A DNA stretch of 64,000 bases from Oryzias latipes (taxonomy: Eukaryota > Chordata > Actinopteri > Beloniformes > Adrianichthyidae). Position 1 is the stretch's first letter. Each line of letters begins with the position of its first letter. This document shows positions 51,923 to 62,904 of the stretch, piece by piece. The position numbers and the translations under genes were made by a program. The DNA lies in assembly GCF_002234675.1 (NCBI RefSeq), contig NC_019860.2, positions 10,910,586 through 10,974,585 on the forward strand, written 5' to 3'. Below the pieces are notes generated by a model, which worked only from the letters and a program-made list of their open reading frames with translations, did no database searches and was not told the DNA's origin.

Positions 51923-52711
51923 TGTCCCCTCTGGGACCACAACTGGAGCAAATGTGGCGCGGCGTCTTCCTGCTCGCGGGCGTCTTCCCTCGGCTGAGGT
52001 GGGCGGCGTGCACACTTGGAGAATAATTGGATTAGGGGAAGGTGACAGAGTTTGTTCCGCTGGGTGAGCCCACCTGGATGAAGAGCAAGAGTCTCCCTCC
52101 ATCTGATGCCGCATGGAGCGGAAGAGGAAGCTGGAAGTGGAGCTTCAGAAGATTTCACTCCGACAGAAAAGCCGTCAAAAGATGGAGAAGACTCTTCTGA
52201 ATGGAAACCCTCACCTGATGATCTGAGGAAAACGTCTAAATGAGGCTGGGTCAAGAAGTGGACACACCTGTGTGTGTGTGTCTTTGTGGTTGGGTGGGGG
52301 TGGGTCCTCAGGGACCTTTATTCAGAACTGGGTCAACTACAAAAACACACTCGGAGACACACATGAGGCCTGCGGCTGTAGCACTCAGACCAGTCATTAG
52401 ATCCTCAGCAGACCCTAAACGCATCATCACAGCAGATAGATGCATGCTGGAGTTTGCTTTGTCTTCATGGTAATACAAAATGCTTTTTTTTTCAGATATG
52501 GGAGTGTTAAGTTTTCCTCAGCTAAAATTATTGGTAAAAATACCCATAACTAACAGTAAAAAGTGTTTGTTTCACAAGTTAAAATCCCTCAGAACTGACC
52601 CCTAACCAGCCATGTGCTGTCAGCTGATTAAAGCAGCTGGAGGTTTGGTTTTCATCCTTCTGCCCTTTTTTAATCAGCAGGAGCCTCCTAAAATATGAGT
52701 CATTATGCAAG

Positions 52712-52800
52712 ATAAAGTACGGCACGGTGGGATAGTGGTCAACACTCTCACCTCACAGCAAGAAGGTCCTAGTTTGCATGTTCTCCAGGTACACGGACCA
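52712..52800 (+). repeat. SINE head fragment (second family)
   Basis: CGGCACGGTGGGATAGTGG and CTCACCTCACAGCAAGAAGG form the tRNA-like head of the family seen reversed at 46780-46850. It is broken off near a B-box remnant (CCTAGTTTGCATG) where internal sequence appears deleted. Confidence 0.65.
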
Positions 52801-53028
52801 AAAACATGCTTTCCTATTTGTGTCATTTATATCATGTCAAATATTGCTGTATTCTTATGGTCATTAAAGTACCATAATTCTCATTTTTATAAAATATAAA
52901 ACATAAAAGAAAAAAGTTAAAGTAGCAAAAGTTGTAATGTGTTCTTTTCTTTAAAAATGCAAATCGATTAAAATAACTCAAAAAACCCAGCACTGATAAT
53001 TCTTGAAATCTATTTTATTAGGAATGTA

Positions 53029-53306
53029 CGGTGGCCCAGAAGTGTCACGACACAACACTTTAGATTCGCAACACAACACAATTAACACACTACAAATCAT
53101 CACAACACTAAAAAAAATTAACTTACAATCAGAAACAATAACTCACAACACTAAACAATGTGTCCTTGTGTTGTGAGTTATTGTTTTGTCTTGTGAGTTT
53201 TTGTTTGTTGTTGTAAGTTAATTTTTTTTAGTATTTTGATGAAATGTAGTGGGTTATTTTGTATTGTGTTGCAAATCCAATGTGTTGTGACCTTTCTAGG
53301 CCACCG
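53029..53306. mobile_element. long palindromic MITE (foldback)
   Basis: The ends CGGTGGCCCAGAAGTGTCAC and GACCTTTCTAGGCCACCG are inverted repeats. Complementarity continues almost to the centre (CTCACAACACTAAACAATG against CTTGTGTTGTGAGTTATTG), so nearly all 278 bp can fold into one hairpin. The interior is built of CACAACA-type words. Confidence 0.85.
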
Positions 53307-53902
53307 AAGGAATGCAACTTTTAATTACACATTTTAAAGAAACACAATCATGTAGATAATTGTGTCTGGTGACACACACACTACACCACAAACCAGAGCT
53401 TTTTTATTTATGTATTTATTTATATTTAACTTACTCCTCATCGGTTTGACAGAACTCTTTCTGTTGTGAATGGTGCAGAGAGGACAGCTGTCATCCTGTT
53501 TGACTCGACCAGTTTCTTCCAGAATCTTACTCAGAGAAACAGCACCCTCCAGTGGCCTTAGAGGTAAACAGCAATTGAGCTGAAAAGAAAGCACCCTAAC
53601 AGTATTAGATTAGAAATTTTAGTCAAGTTTTCTTTACACTGATGAAAAATGTAATATTCTAGATGCTTTTCTCATTCTTGCTTTTTTAACAATTGCTACA
53701 ATAGCGCAGATGTTGCCTTTTTGCAAAGTCCTACACACAGAAAGATTAATGCAGTGCTGCCCTCTGTTGGCGGCTCTGAAAAGTGTAGCAATAATTTGTG
53801 TGATTGAATCTTTAAAAACAAGCAGAACATGAGGATGAGGGGATCCTATGTAAATGAGAGCTTCTATTTAAAAGTCACAGATGATAGATAGCACGTTTTT
53901 AT

Positions 53903-54108
53903 CCCTTGTGCTATCTTAGATGATCCCACCCTTACATTGACATATTCTCCCTACCATGACAAAGGTGGATAAAGGTGGAAAGATTTCATGTATTTCCATG
54001 GACACCAGTGAAGATCACAAATCGTTGAAGAAAAAAGGTTCAGAGCACTGTCTAGTGGGTCTAGATGACCCAACTCCCAATGTTAAAATGCCTAGAATAG
54101 AAAAATGG
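53903..54108 (-). mobile_element. piggyBac-like MITE family A, copy 10
   Basis: Minus orientation: CCCTTGTGCTATCTTAGATG to a damaged end CCTAGAATAGAAAAATGG. Otherwise full length. Confidence 0.85.
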
Positions 54109-54533
54109 TTACAGCCTTTTAATTTGAAATACAAAGTATCCTCCTGACTGCCAGCAATGCATATGTGACAGAGGACATTTATAAACCTGACTATCTCTTG
54201 ATCATTGCTTACTACTGAATTAACTCATTTTGGTATCTGCAGAGAACCAAAATGGTTCACAATGGTACCAAATGTGAAGGGATGGGGCTCTGGGAATTGT
54301 AGTTTATGGTGGATTTAAACAGTTTTTTGAATGTCTTCTTTTCTCTAGTAAGAAATAAGAACATTTAGTGCTTTTATTGAGTAACTGTTGCAATTATTGG
54401 AAAATGATCTAAATGAGACTGAAATAATTTAAAACAGGAGCTTATTTTCCTAAAAAAATGATTAAAAGGTAAAAGACAACTTAAAATATTGATTCACAAT
54501 TTCACAGTAAAAATGGAACCAAAATCAACGTAA

Positions 54534-54735
54534 CCCTTCTATCCTAGGCACTTTAACATTGGGAGTTGGGTCATCTAGACCCACTAGACAGTGCACTGAA
54601 CCTTTTTTCTTCAGTGGTTTGTGATCTTCACTGGTGTCCATGGATTACATGAAATCCTCTTCACCTTTATCCACCTTTGTCATGGTAGGGAGAACACGTC
54701 AATGAAAGCGTGGGGTCATCTAAGATAGCACAAGA
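54534..54735 (+). mobile_element. piggyBac-like MITE family A, copy 11
   Basis: Plus orientation: CCCTTCTATCCTAGGCAC (internal GTGC lost) to GATAGCACAAGAG, then TTAA. Full-length interior. Confidence 0.85.
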
Positions 54736-57100
54736 GTTAAAGGGAATTAAAATCTTAATAATTTTAGACCAGTAAAGTGTGGTTTGGGGCTTTCTTACCA
54801 TATATCCACAGCTGCCAAAATGCATTCTCTCTGTTGTACATCTAAAATGTTGGGGCTAAAGTTAAAATACACTTAAAATTATCTGAACCTTATGTTGATG
54901 ATGCTTTCTCAAAAAAAAAAAAAAAAAAAAAAGGGTAAAACTGTCCCTCAATCTATAAACTGCTGTGAAAACTTCCCTGTTTGGATTAACCATTATGTTG
55001 CCAGATCGAAACTTTACTAAAAAAATGTAATCACAAAATGAGACGTTTTCTTCTGGAAATGTAAAAACGTTGAATTCTTCAGATATTCAGATAAAAAGCT
55101 TTGAATTTCAGTTGTGATCCACTTGTTTAGAATATAAATGAGTTATATTCTATTATTTATTCTTTTTCTTTTTTTTAATCATTCCTTTGATTGTTTTTGA
55201 ATAAAAAGATCATGTTTTATTATTTTTATTATGACTGTTTTATAACTTGTGGCTTGACTGCTTATATAAAAACAGACATTTGATTCACAAAAAAATGTCT
55301 TTGTGGACCAGAGAACCTTGATATTTTGGAATGTCTCGGATCTGTCAAACACGTGAACATGTCACGCGTGTCACGCGTGTCACGCGTGTTCATGTGGCAA
55401 ACAGAGCTTCAGAACAACAGAATGGAGTGAAGGTTGAACGTCATCCTCAGTCTGGTGGAAACATAAAGACACCACCGGCTGTGGACGGTGTTTCCTCTCC
55501 TGATGACGCGTCAGTCAAACATCCCCGCTCGTCTGCGGCTGACTTCACCACTGCATCTGTGTGTGTTTGTGTGAGTAATGGCTTAAATACAGATTCAAGG
55601 TTGTGAGAGCGCTCTAATGGATTTGCCTTCCTCAAGATGCTGCCCCATCGGTCCATTAGTCCACTGAGACCACTTTAAAAGGTCCTCCAGGCCAGGAAAG
55701 GGAAAAAATAAAATAAAAACAGCAATAAAGCAAAAGCTCTGCAGAGAAAGAAATTCACATTTCCTGAATGATGTGAAGTTTCTACTCTGCAAAAAAGGGT
55801 TTTTAAGAGCTTAAAAGGAAAACTATTGTGTTTTCTGTCTCAGAGCTGATAAAAGGCAATTTTTGCTGCAGTCAAAAAGTATTTATAACAGATCATCTTT
55901 ATGTTAAAGGAAAGAGAAATGCAGGAAAAAAAAAACATAGACCAGATTATAATAACATTTGTAAAAAAGAAATTATTAAAATAGCTAAAAGTATCTGGAA
56001 TTTACCATTTTTTTCTGACATTAAAAGTGGTTCCCATGATTTCTTTTTTTTCTTCTGAATGCTGTATTTTTGTCAAAAATCTGATGGCTTTAGTGGGCTT
56101 TTTTAACATAAAAAAATATTTTCAACATTCAGCATAACAAAAATCTCCTTTTTATTATTGGAGGTTTTCAGTGGATTTTAAGACCCAAAACAGATCAAGG
56201 TGTTGCTACCCCTCTGGTTTAATCATGAAAGAATATCCCACAATGGTCACTGTTTTGGGTTTGACAATGACAAAGTGATAATAAATGCAAATTTACAGGA
56301 AGCCCTGCAACAGACTGGGATAGGCTCCAGCAACCCCATGAAATGGAAAGGAAATGCAGCAGGTTCCGGATGGATGGAAGAAAACTTACAGAAAATAAAG
56401 AAATAGAAATCCCATTTTACCTTGATTTTCCCCCCGACAAAATCATTAAAAAAACAACAAATGAACAAATGAAGTCCGGCGAAATATGGAACGCGTTCAA
56501 ATTTCTCCGGGCCCTCAGGCCCTTTTCATATAATCAATAATATGTGGCCCCCAGGATTTTTCAAAATTAGTCCAGAATTTCTTATTAGTTTTTAATATCG
56601 TCACGCTCTTCGCAGAGTCCTCAGTAATTCACTCTAGAGACAGTCTTTTGTTTGTCTACTTCAAGATGCATCTGTATGTGTGGATCTTTTTTCTGGCTAG
56701 AGTTTTGTCTTTTCTATCCAAACCTTTTCAACTCCATAACCTTCATGTCACTAAACCCACCTGATTAATGATGAAGTTGGAAGTGGAAAGAATTTGGATT
56801 TCTTTGTATACCTTTTGTTGAAATGATTTGACTTGTTCGTTTTTTTTTATGTTTGTCTTTATTTGCAGGACTTAAACTGTATGATTTGGAAAACATTTCT
56901 ATCTTTTGTTGTGTATTTTCTTTATTGTTTAAAAGTGGCTTCCTTCCTGGGCGTGGCCAGCCAATTCACTGGAGCCCACAAAAAAGAAGGAGCTCAGTGT
57001 AAAGGGGAGAGCATGTGTGAGCTGAGCAGCCAAGGTGTGAGACCAGCAAATAAAACCTGAACTTTAAAGTCACCTGCCTCCTGTGTAAACCAGGCCACTC
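54736..57100. other. intergenic stretch with few recognisable items
   Basis: A run of about 22 A (54911-54932), a GTCACGCGT triple repeat at 55361-55387 and a SINE-tail fragment at 56290-56395 (TGGGATAGGCTCCAGCAACC then GGATGGATGGA) are all I can support. No gene is seen. Confidence 0.45.
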
Positions 57101-57109
57101 TTGTCACAT

Positions 57110-57730
57110 CACACTGTGACATCCTGAATCACCCGCACGTCCTCCTCGATTCAGCCATGAATCTCTTCTTTGGTCTTTCTCTTTCCTGGTAGCTCAGCTA
57201 CCTGTTCCTCCGACTGTTCCTCCTCTCAAAGTGTCTGACCCGTCTTAACTTGCTCCCCTGCATTTATCTTAAAAACAACTAACAGTAGCTGTTCCTTTGA
57301 TGGATTCATCCCTTATCTTATCCACTTTGTTCACTCCCAGGTAGATCTTCATCTCTGCTTCCTCCAGCTCAGCCTCTCGTCTCCTTATCAAAATTTCTAA
57401 AGTCCAGGGGTCCCCAAATCCAGGACTCGTGCTGGTTTTCCAGAAAACTGGCTTTATCTATTACCTGGGGCAGGTGGGTTTAGCCAATAAGGTTCAATGG
57501 CAGGTTGATTGGAAAACATGTAGGACACCGGCCCTTGAGTCCTGGATTGGGGCACCCCTGCAACCCCTGAGGTGAGAGCATGGCTGCTTTCACCCCAGCA
57601 TTTCCTTTCACGCTTGCTGACCCTGTTTTCTCACACATCATATCTGAAACCTTCCCCTTCAATAGTTCCACCCTGCTTGCACACGCCTCTTTAGCCTTTC
57701 CTCAACGGAAGTTGCTCTAACTGTTGTTCC
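57110..57730 (-). pseudogene. LINE reverse-transcriptase relic, interrupted
   Basis: On the minus strand the sequence resembles the C-terminal part of a fish LINE reverse transcriptase: complements of AACCTCATCTTCATCTCTG-like and CTCCAGCTCAGCCTC phrases give a GVNKVDKIRDESIKGTA-like remnant. Several stops and shifts break it. A hAT-like MITE lies inside it (57405-57560). The subfamily (RTE-like or other) cannot be told. Confidence 0.5.
57405..57560. mobile_element. hAT-like MITE inside a LINE relic
   Basis: The left end CAGGGGTCCCCAAATCCAGG and right end CCTGGATTGGGGCACCCCTG are inverted repeats, with GGACTCGTGC against CCCTTGAGTC next. It is related to the elements at 5347 and 18504. The target duplication is no longer clear. 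Confidence 0.75.
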
Positions 57731-58065
57731 TAAGTCTTTAAAGCCCTCCACCTTCTCCACCTCTTGAGTTCCTGTCATTTACACACAGATGCTGCAGCTG
57801 ACCTCTCTAGATGGTTCTCCACCTGCTTTCTTTTTTTTATTTCTTTCTTTTTTTTTATTTGTCCTGTCCTGGGATTAGGAATCTTCTGACAATAAAATCA
57901 ACAAATCTAAAAGGGGCGGGCGGGGAGGAGTGAATTTCTAATAAACTCTTGCTGCTCTGCATAATCGATGTCTTAAAAATGACAGATTTTTAGATTTTGC
58001 CTAAAAACACCATCATTTTAATTGAAAGACCACAGGGAACGCTTTTATAATAGATCCAAAGATGA

Positions 58066-58260
58066 TCATCCATCCATCCAACCATTTCCTCAACCTGCCT
58101 CATTCCTTTTGGGGTCACAGCGTTGCTGGAAACTGTCTCAGGTACTGTTGGATGAAGGCGGGGTACACCTTGGACAGGGTGCCTGTCTGTCGCACTCACA
58201 CTCACACACCTAGAGACCTAGGGACACTTTAGAGTAACCAATCAATCTATAAAGCATGTG
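58066..58260 (-). repeat. SINE tail fragment (second family)
   Basis: CATCCATCCAACCATTTCC, CTTTTGGGGTCACAGCG, AGGCGGGGTACACCTTGG and CACACCTAGAGACC are the tail part of the family broken at 46045-46850. The head is missing. Confidence 0.7.
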
Positions 58261-59164
58261 TTTGGAGTCTGGAGTGCCCAGAGATTGATCCATCTTTTCA
58301 ATATTTTTTCAAACATTCAGGACCACTTTACAAAATTTATCTAAATGTGACTTTCTCAGTTGAATGAAGATTAAATAAAAATATCCTTCTGCAGCCATGT
58401 CCATGGACGTTGGCTACAGTGCTGCTGACCTTAAACTCACAGTATATTTAATAAGCTTAAGTAACAGGAACATCAAGCTGTTTGGAGATGATCTGTTTTA
58501 TTAACAGAAGGGGAGCAGCCATGCATCTACATGTTTTTCACTGATTATAAGGAGCTGTGGGAAGCGTGTCCTGGATGGAAAATGTGGCTGCTCTTCATCA
58601 GCTGCTCCATGAAATCAGATGAACTCTCCACTGATTCAGCATTAGGGCCACCCGGACCCTGGACAAAGAGATGCCGCTCAGCGCAGCTTTGTGGGTGTGT
58701 GACTGTACACCCTGACCCGCGACTTTGACGAAATCCCACCTGGGTGTTAAGCTGCAGAAGCTGCTGCCTGACATTTCACAGACAACAGCAGCGGCGAGGC
58801 GCTTTCACGCAGATTTAAACTGATGAGTTTTAGCTGCTGTAGCTTAGATGTGTTTGTTTTCTGTTCCATTTGTGCTTTTTACAATTAAAAGTGACCAAAA
58901 AATCTGTGATGTTAAAGACAAACATAAATTCTGAAAACATTTGTTTTGTCTAAAAATCGAGAAAACAAAATAGAAAAAAAAAATGAAGGCAGGTCTTCAT
59001 GTGTGTGTGCTTGTATCCGTGTGTGTGCAGTGAATGGACGAGGGTGGATCTGGGACATTTTTTATTGATTTTTTGTGTGCGTTTTTGACCGCAAACCCAT
59101 GCACACGTCATCTGTGTATGCGTGTGTGTGTTCACGCATGTGTGTGCGTCCTTGGTCAGCAGAA

Positions 59165-59172
59165 TATAAAAG
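59165..59172 (+). promoter_or_regulatory. pomc: pomc TATA box
   Basis: TATAAAAG stands about 30 bp before the inferred start of exon 1. A TG/CA-rich stretch (59000-59150) lies just upstream. POMC genes are known to use a TATA promoter. Confidence 0.75.
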
Positions 59173-59194
59173 TCCAACTCTGCTCGAAGCATCA

Positions 59195-59295
59195 GAGCAG
59201 AAGAGGATCAAGGGAAATCTTCATCCGGCGGCTAAACAAAACAGAAAGCAGCAGCAATAAGAGGAAGAGGAGAGACAAAGAAACTATAAGGAGGG
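59195..59295 (+). other. pomc: pomc noncoding exon 1 (inferred)
   Basis: It is purine-rich sequence from about 30 bp after the TATA box to a GTGAGA donor at 59296. POMC genes have a short untranslated first exon, which this fits. The start is approximate. It contains no ATG in a favourable context. Confidence 0.65.
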
Positions 59296-60048
59296 GTGAG
59301 AATATTTTATTGTACTTTATAATGAAAATGTAAAAAAAAGTTGTATTTTTAAAGTTTTACAGCCTTTTTACTTCACTTAATTACTAAATTACTAATAATT
59401 TTTAACTAACAGTTTCTAAATCAGAGCAGATTTTAAAAAAAAAATTAAGACCAGTGTTAAATATTCGAGGTTAAGAAAACAAAGTGCTTAATATATGAAA
59501 CTTAAATAAATATTTTATTTTTATTTGTTAATTCTCCAATCTGATCTCCAAAATACATATATTAATACAATAATTTTGCATCATCTAATAATATTATTAA
59601 GGTAAAATGGTGAAATGTAAATTTCTTAACATGCTTGTTTTAGGTCTTTTAAAAAGTTTAAATATTTGATTTTAGATATACTTTTCTTAATTTTTGTGAC
59701 AACGTGTAACCTTTGTGATTGAATAAATAAAAAAAAGGTTAAAAAAATGATATAACCGGTGCCAAAACAAGGTGCTAAAATAATATATCAATGTTTTGAT
59801 TTTGTTTTTATTCAGTCAGATTTGTGGCCACCACTGTTTTTTTAACATATATTAAAAACAAAGATGTGTTTTTTTTCTTGTCAAATTACTTCCAAAACCT
59901 GTGGTTTTTACTTAAAAAATGAAATGTAAACAATAAAAGAAGAGTATAATTGAAAAAAAAATTAACCCCAAAAGATAACTAATCTACATAAAAATTGATT
60001 TTAAAACTCCAAAACTGAGTGGGATTGTGTTTTTTTTTTGCTTCACAG
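59296..60048 (+). other. pomc: pomc intron 1
   Basis: AT-rich intron of about 750 bp, ending in TTTTTTTTTGCTTCACAG. No repeat with clear ends. Confidence 0.65.
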
Positions 60049-60168
60049 AGGATGTATACCGTTTGGTTGCTGGTGGCCGTGGTGGTTGTCGGTGGGGCTG
60101 AAGGAGCAGTCGGCCAATGCTGGAAGCACTCCAGCTGCCAGGAGCTGGACTCTGAGAGCAGCATGACG
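60049..60168 (+). CDS. pomc: pomc exon 2: signal peptide and N-terminal cysteine segment
   Basis: The exon begins after CTTCACAG; the ATG is three bases in (60052-60054) and no other start is in frame. It codes MYTVWLLVAVVVVGGAEGAV (hydrophobic signal peptide) and then GQCWKHSSCQELDSESSMT, the start of the N-terminal POMC peptide. Its two cysteines pair with the two in exon 3. It ends on a whole codon before GTACAG at 60169. Cleavage is expected before QCW. The precursor enters the regulated secretory pathway of pituitary and hypothalamic cells. Confidence 0.95.
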
Positions 60169-60502
60169 GTACAGAAGACGGTCAAAGCAACAATAAGCAG
60201 AATCTGCATTTCCTGATCATTTTCATCCACAGTTCAGCTGTTTTGTTGCTTCAAATGGAGTCAAAACAGAATTTTTTGACTCGACTTCTCTGTTGGTTAA
60301 TTCTTCCTACATTTACCAATAATTCAGATTTAAGGGGTTTGAGAATCTGTAAAATAAAGTGCAAATTTTGACCCAAAAATAGGTTTTTCTTTAGGAAAAT
60401 GTGATAAGCACTTTAAACTCAACATCCACATCTCCCATTACAAAAACACATCTGCTGTTTTAACACCTTCAGTTGACTGTCAATCTCATCTTTTTACTCC
60501 AG
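60169..60502 (+). other. pomc: pomc intron 2
   Basis: A 334-bp intron with a GTACAG donor and TTTTTACTCCAG acceptor, phase 0. An open frame runs through the acceptor (from 60473), but its first ten codons are intronic. Confidence 0.9.
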
Positions 60503-61024
60503 GAGTGCCTCCAGCTCTGCCGCTCTGACCTCACCGCCGAGACCCCCCTCATCCCAGGCAGCTCCCACCTCCAGCCTCCACCTCCCTCAGATCCCTTCTC
60601 TTTCATCTCTCCATCCCCTCAAACCAAACGCTCCTACTCCATGGAGCACTTCCGATGGGGCAAGCCCGTCGGGCGCAAACGTCGCCCCGTCAAGGTCTAC
60701 ACCCCAAACGGAGTGGAGGAGGAGTCCTCTGAGGTTTTCCCAGGTGAGATGAGGAGGCGGGAGTTGGCCAATGAGCTGCTGGCGGCTGCAGCGGAGGAGG
60801 AGGAGAGGGCTATGGAGGAGGTGGAGGAGGAGGAGGAGCGTCAGCATCTCCTGGCTGGCCTGCAGGAGAAGAAGGATGGCTCCTACAAGATGAAGCATTT
60901 CCGCTGGAGCGGCCCTCCCGCCAGTAAACGCTATGGCGGCTTCATGAAGAGCTGGGAGGAGGATCGCCAGAAACCACTGGTGACGCTCTTCAAGAACATC
61001 ATCAACAAGGACGAGCAGCAGTGA
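60503..61024 (+). CDS. pomc: pomc exon 3: ACTH, alpha-MSH, beta-MSH, beta-endorphin
   Basis: This exon, in frame after TTACTCCAG, encodes residues 40-212 of a 212-residue pro-opiomelanocortin and ends TGA (61022-61024). In order: ECLQLC completes the N-terminal disulfides; KR (81-82); ACTH (83-122) opening with alpha-[17 protein letters not shown]96 as amide donor and RKRR as cleavage site; an acidic glutamate-rich spacer (about 137-152); KK (162-163); beta-[22 protein letters not shown] (181-182); beta-endorphin (183-212), starting [10 protein letters not shown]. There is no gamma-MSH, as in other teleosts. The opioid core YGGFM is intact. The peptides act on melanocortin and opioid receptors in stress, pigmentation and appetite. 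Which teleost duplicate this is cannot be settled here. Confidence 0.97.
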   Translation, partial: ECLQLCRSDLTAETPLIPGSSHLQPPPPSDPFSFISPSPQTKRSYSMEHFRWGKPVGRKRRPVKVYTPNGVEEESSEVFPGEMRRRELANELLAAAAEEEERAMEEVEEEEERQHLLAGLQEKKDGSYKMKHFRWSGPPASKRYGGFMKSWEEDRQKPLVTLFKNIINKDEQQ

Positions 61025-61137
61025 GATTCCAGAAAAAAAGAAAAGAAAAAGGAGAAGTCAAAACACAAAAGGGGGGGGGGGATTTGCCATAAATAATCAG
61101 CAGGCAGCAAAGAGTTCTCATTGGTTCTTTTGTTCCC

Positions 61138-61143
61138 AATAAA
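61138..61143 (+). terminator. pomc: pomc poly(A) signal
   Basis: AATAAA lies 114 bp after the stop codon, with TGCAGTGTTTTGGCG downstream as a GT-rich element. This is a short 3' UTR, as is usual for POMC. Confidence 0.8.
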
Positions 61144-61283
61144 AGACTCTGAAACTGCAGTGTTTTGGCGACAGAATTGTGAGGATTTTTACTGTGTTGT
61201 AAATAATAATATTCTTTAAATGAAAAGAGATTTATTTGCAAGCAATGACGAACGGTGTTTGTCTTTTTCTCTACATCCGACAT

Positions 61284-61660
61284 CAGCTTAAAGTCCCACT
61301 CCAATCATCCTATGATCTATGTTAAAGCAGTGGTCTTTAAACTATGATTATGATTTTTTTCCAGTAAAATCTCTAAAATCTGGGCCGTTTACCAAGACAG
61401 AGTTTCTGCAGAAGCTCATCAGAAATTGACCTCTGAGTTGTGGGTGGGGCCATTGGCATGGAGTAAGCTCTACCACACTCCCCGTCATCCTTCTTGTTTA
61501 CACTCTCTCCCACTAGCTTACAGCCCCTCACAACCCCAACCTAACATTTGCGGTGCAGTTTTGAGCCAGATGCCAGCTTGGAAGAAGAAGCAAAAATGTA
61601 CTATATTTCCCGCACTAAACGGGGGCACCAGATCATAAGGTGCACCCTATAGCACATTCT
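61284..61660. repeat. patchwork of repeat fragments after pomc
   Basis: TTAAAGTCCCACTCCAATC (61290) is a terminus of the element seen at 50974-51546. 61440-61570 (ACTCCCCGTCATCC, CAGCCCCTCACAACCCCAACC) is its interior, reversed. 61590-61650 (TTTCCCGCACTAAACG, ATCATAAGGTGCACC) belongs to the CCGTATTTTCCGCAC family. Confidence 0.5.
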
Positions 61661-61762
61661 TAAACTCACACTATATCGAGAAAGTATTGGCTCACCCACT
61701 TTGACTCGCACATGAACGGAAATGGCATCCCTATCCTAACCCATAGTTCAATATGATGTGGG

Positions 61763-62150
61763 TCCACCTTTTGAAGCTATTACAGCTTCAACTCTTCTGG
61801 GAAGGCTGTCCACAAAGTTGAGGAGTGTGTTTCTAGGAATCTTTGACCATTCTTCCAAAAGCGCATTGGTGAGGTCACACACTGATGTTGGTGGAGAAGG
61901 CCTGGATCTTAGTCTCTTCTCTAATTCATCCCTAAGGTGTTCTTTCAGGTTTAGGTCCAGACTCTGTGCAGGTCAGTCAAGTTCATCCACGCCAGACTCT
62001 GTCCTCCATGTCTTCATTGACTTTGACTTGTACACTGGTGCACAGTCATGTTGGAAGAGGAAGGGGCTGCTCCAAACTGTTCCCACAAGGTTGGGAGCAT
62101 GGAATTATCCAAAATGTTTTGGTATCCTGAAACATTCAGAGCTCCTTTCT
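61763..62150 (-). pseudogene. Tc1-like transposase fragment, inactivated
   Basis: On the minus strand this reads as the C-terminal part of a Tc1/mariner-type DDE transposase. HDCAPVYKSKSMKTW, then SGVDELD, DLNLKEHLRDELEKR (normally DLNPIEHLWDELERR in the family) and CDLTNALLEEWSKIP follow. An in-frame TGA (61975-61973) replaces a conserved tryptophan, and the proline/isoleucine of the core motif are lost. It is cut off at 62150, where unrelated sequence begins, so the first catalytic part is missing. Confidence 0.85.
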
Positions 62151-62900
62151 GTCTCCCCCTCTGGCCATCAGCGAGAACAATGACCAGAGAACTGGCCACT
62201 TCCTGGTTTGCATACTACAGTTCACATCAGCCCTTGCCCTCAATACCAGGATGTTCCCCAGCTGATACCACTCATTCATTACTCACCTGTCTCTCATCTG
62301 CAATCACAGAACCTGTTATTGCAGGTTCTGTATCTACTAACCTTATATTCATGACCTGGGTTTACTCGATTGTGTCGCTTATCGTCACTGGACAGCAGTC
62401 ACACCTTGTCCCTCATTTTCCAAATCCAAACCCGAAACAGATGACTACCAGAGTGCAGGAGAGACACAGACATGTGGTACAGGTATTTATTTATTTCACA
62501 TGCACGAACTTGCGGTGCAGTCTGTTAGAAACAATCTGAGCGTAGTTTGTAAGGATGGGAATAGAAGCCCCATGAAGCTTCCCTTGGGGTTCATGTAATT
62601 GTGCCGGAGAAATGAACCACCCATTCAGGGCTTTGAAACCACACAGAACAGCGGCATCTGGGGCCAGACTGGACGTATATCTTAAGCTTCAACTGAGCTC
62701 CTTGTAGCACGTCAATGTCGAAATGATGATGAAAAAACGTAAAACAAAACAATGTTGTTAATGATGATTTGAAAAAAAAAAACAACGTAAAACAACACCA
62801 CATGTGACATTTTCCTTGAGAGGTGCTTGACACAGCAAATACACATCACATGAAGAGAATAAACGCAAAGCAAAAAAAAAAATGTAAAAACCATTGTAAA
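62151..62900. other. unassigned repeat-like DNA
   Basis: No gene is seen. A short perfect inverted repeat, ACAGAACCTG (62306-62315) with its complement at 62322-62331, is present. The rest gives no recognisable element. Confidence 0.35.
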
Positions 62901-62904
62901 ACAC

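Noticed and set aside
51865..52254. 129-codon minus-strand frame ending in a His-Thr run
   Set aside because: The His-Thr run is the (TG)n microsatellite; the rest shows no homology.
59034..59333. 99-codon frame covering pomc exon 1
   Set aside because: It spans the TATA box and the exon 1 donor; the sequence is TG-rich promoter and untranslated exon, not coding.
60587..60898. 103-codon minus-strand frame over pomc exon 3
   Set aside because: The leucine-rich text is the antisense of the glutamate-rich spacer.
62048..62539. 163-codon plus-strand frame
   Set aside because: Its first part is the antisense of the Tc1-like transposase relic, and the rest has no homology.
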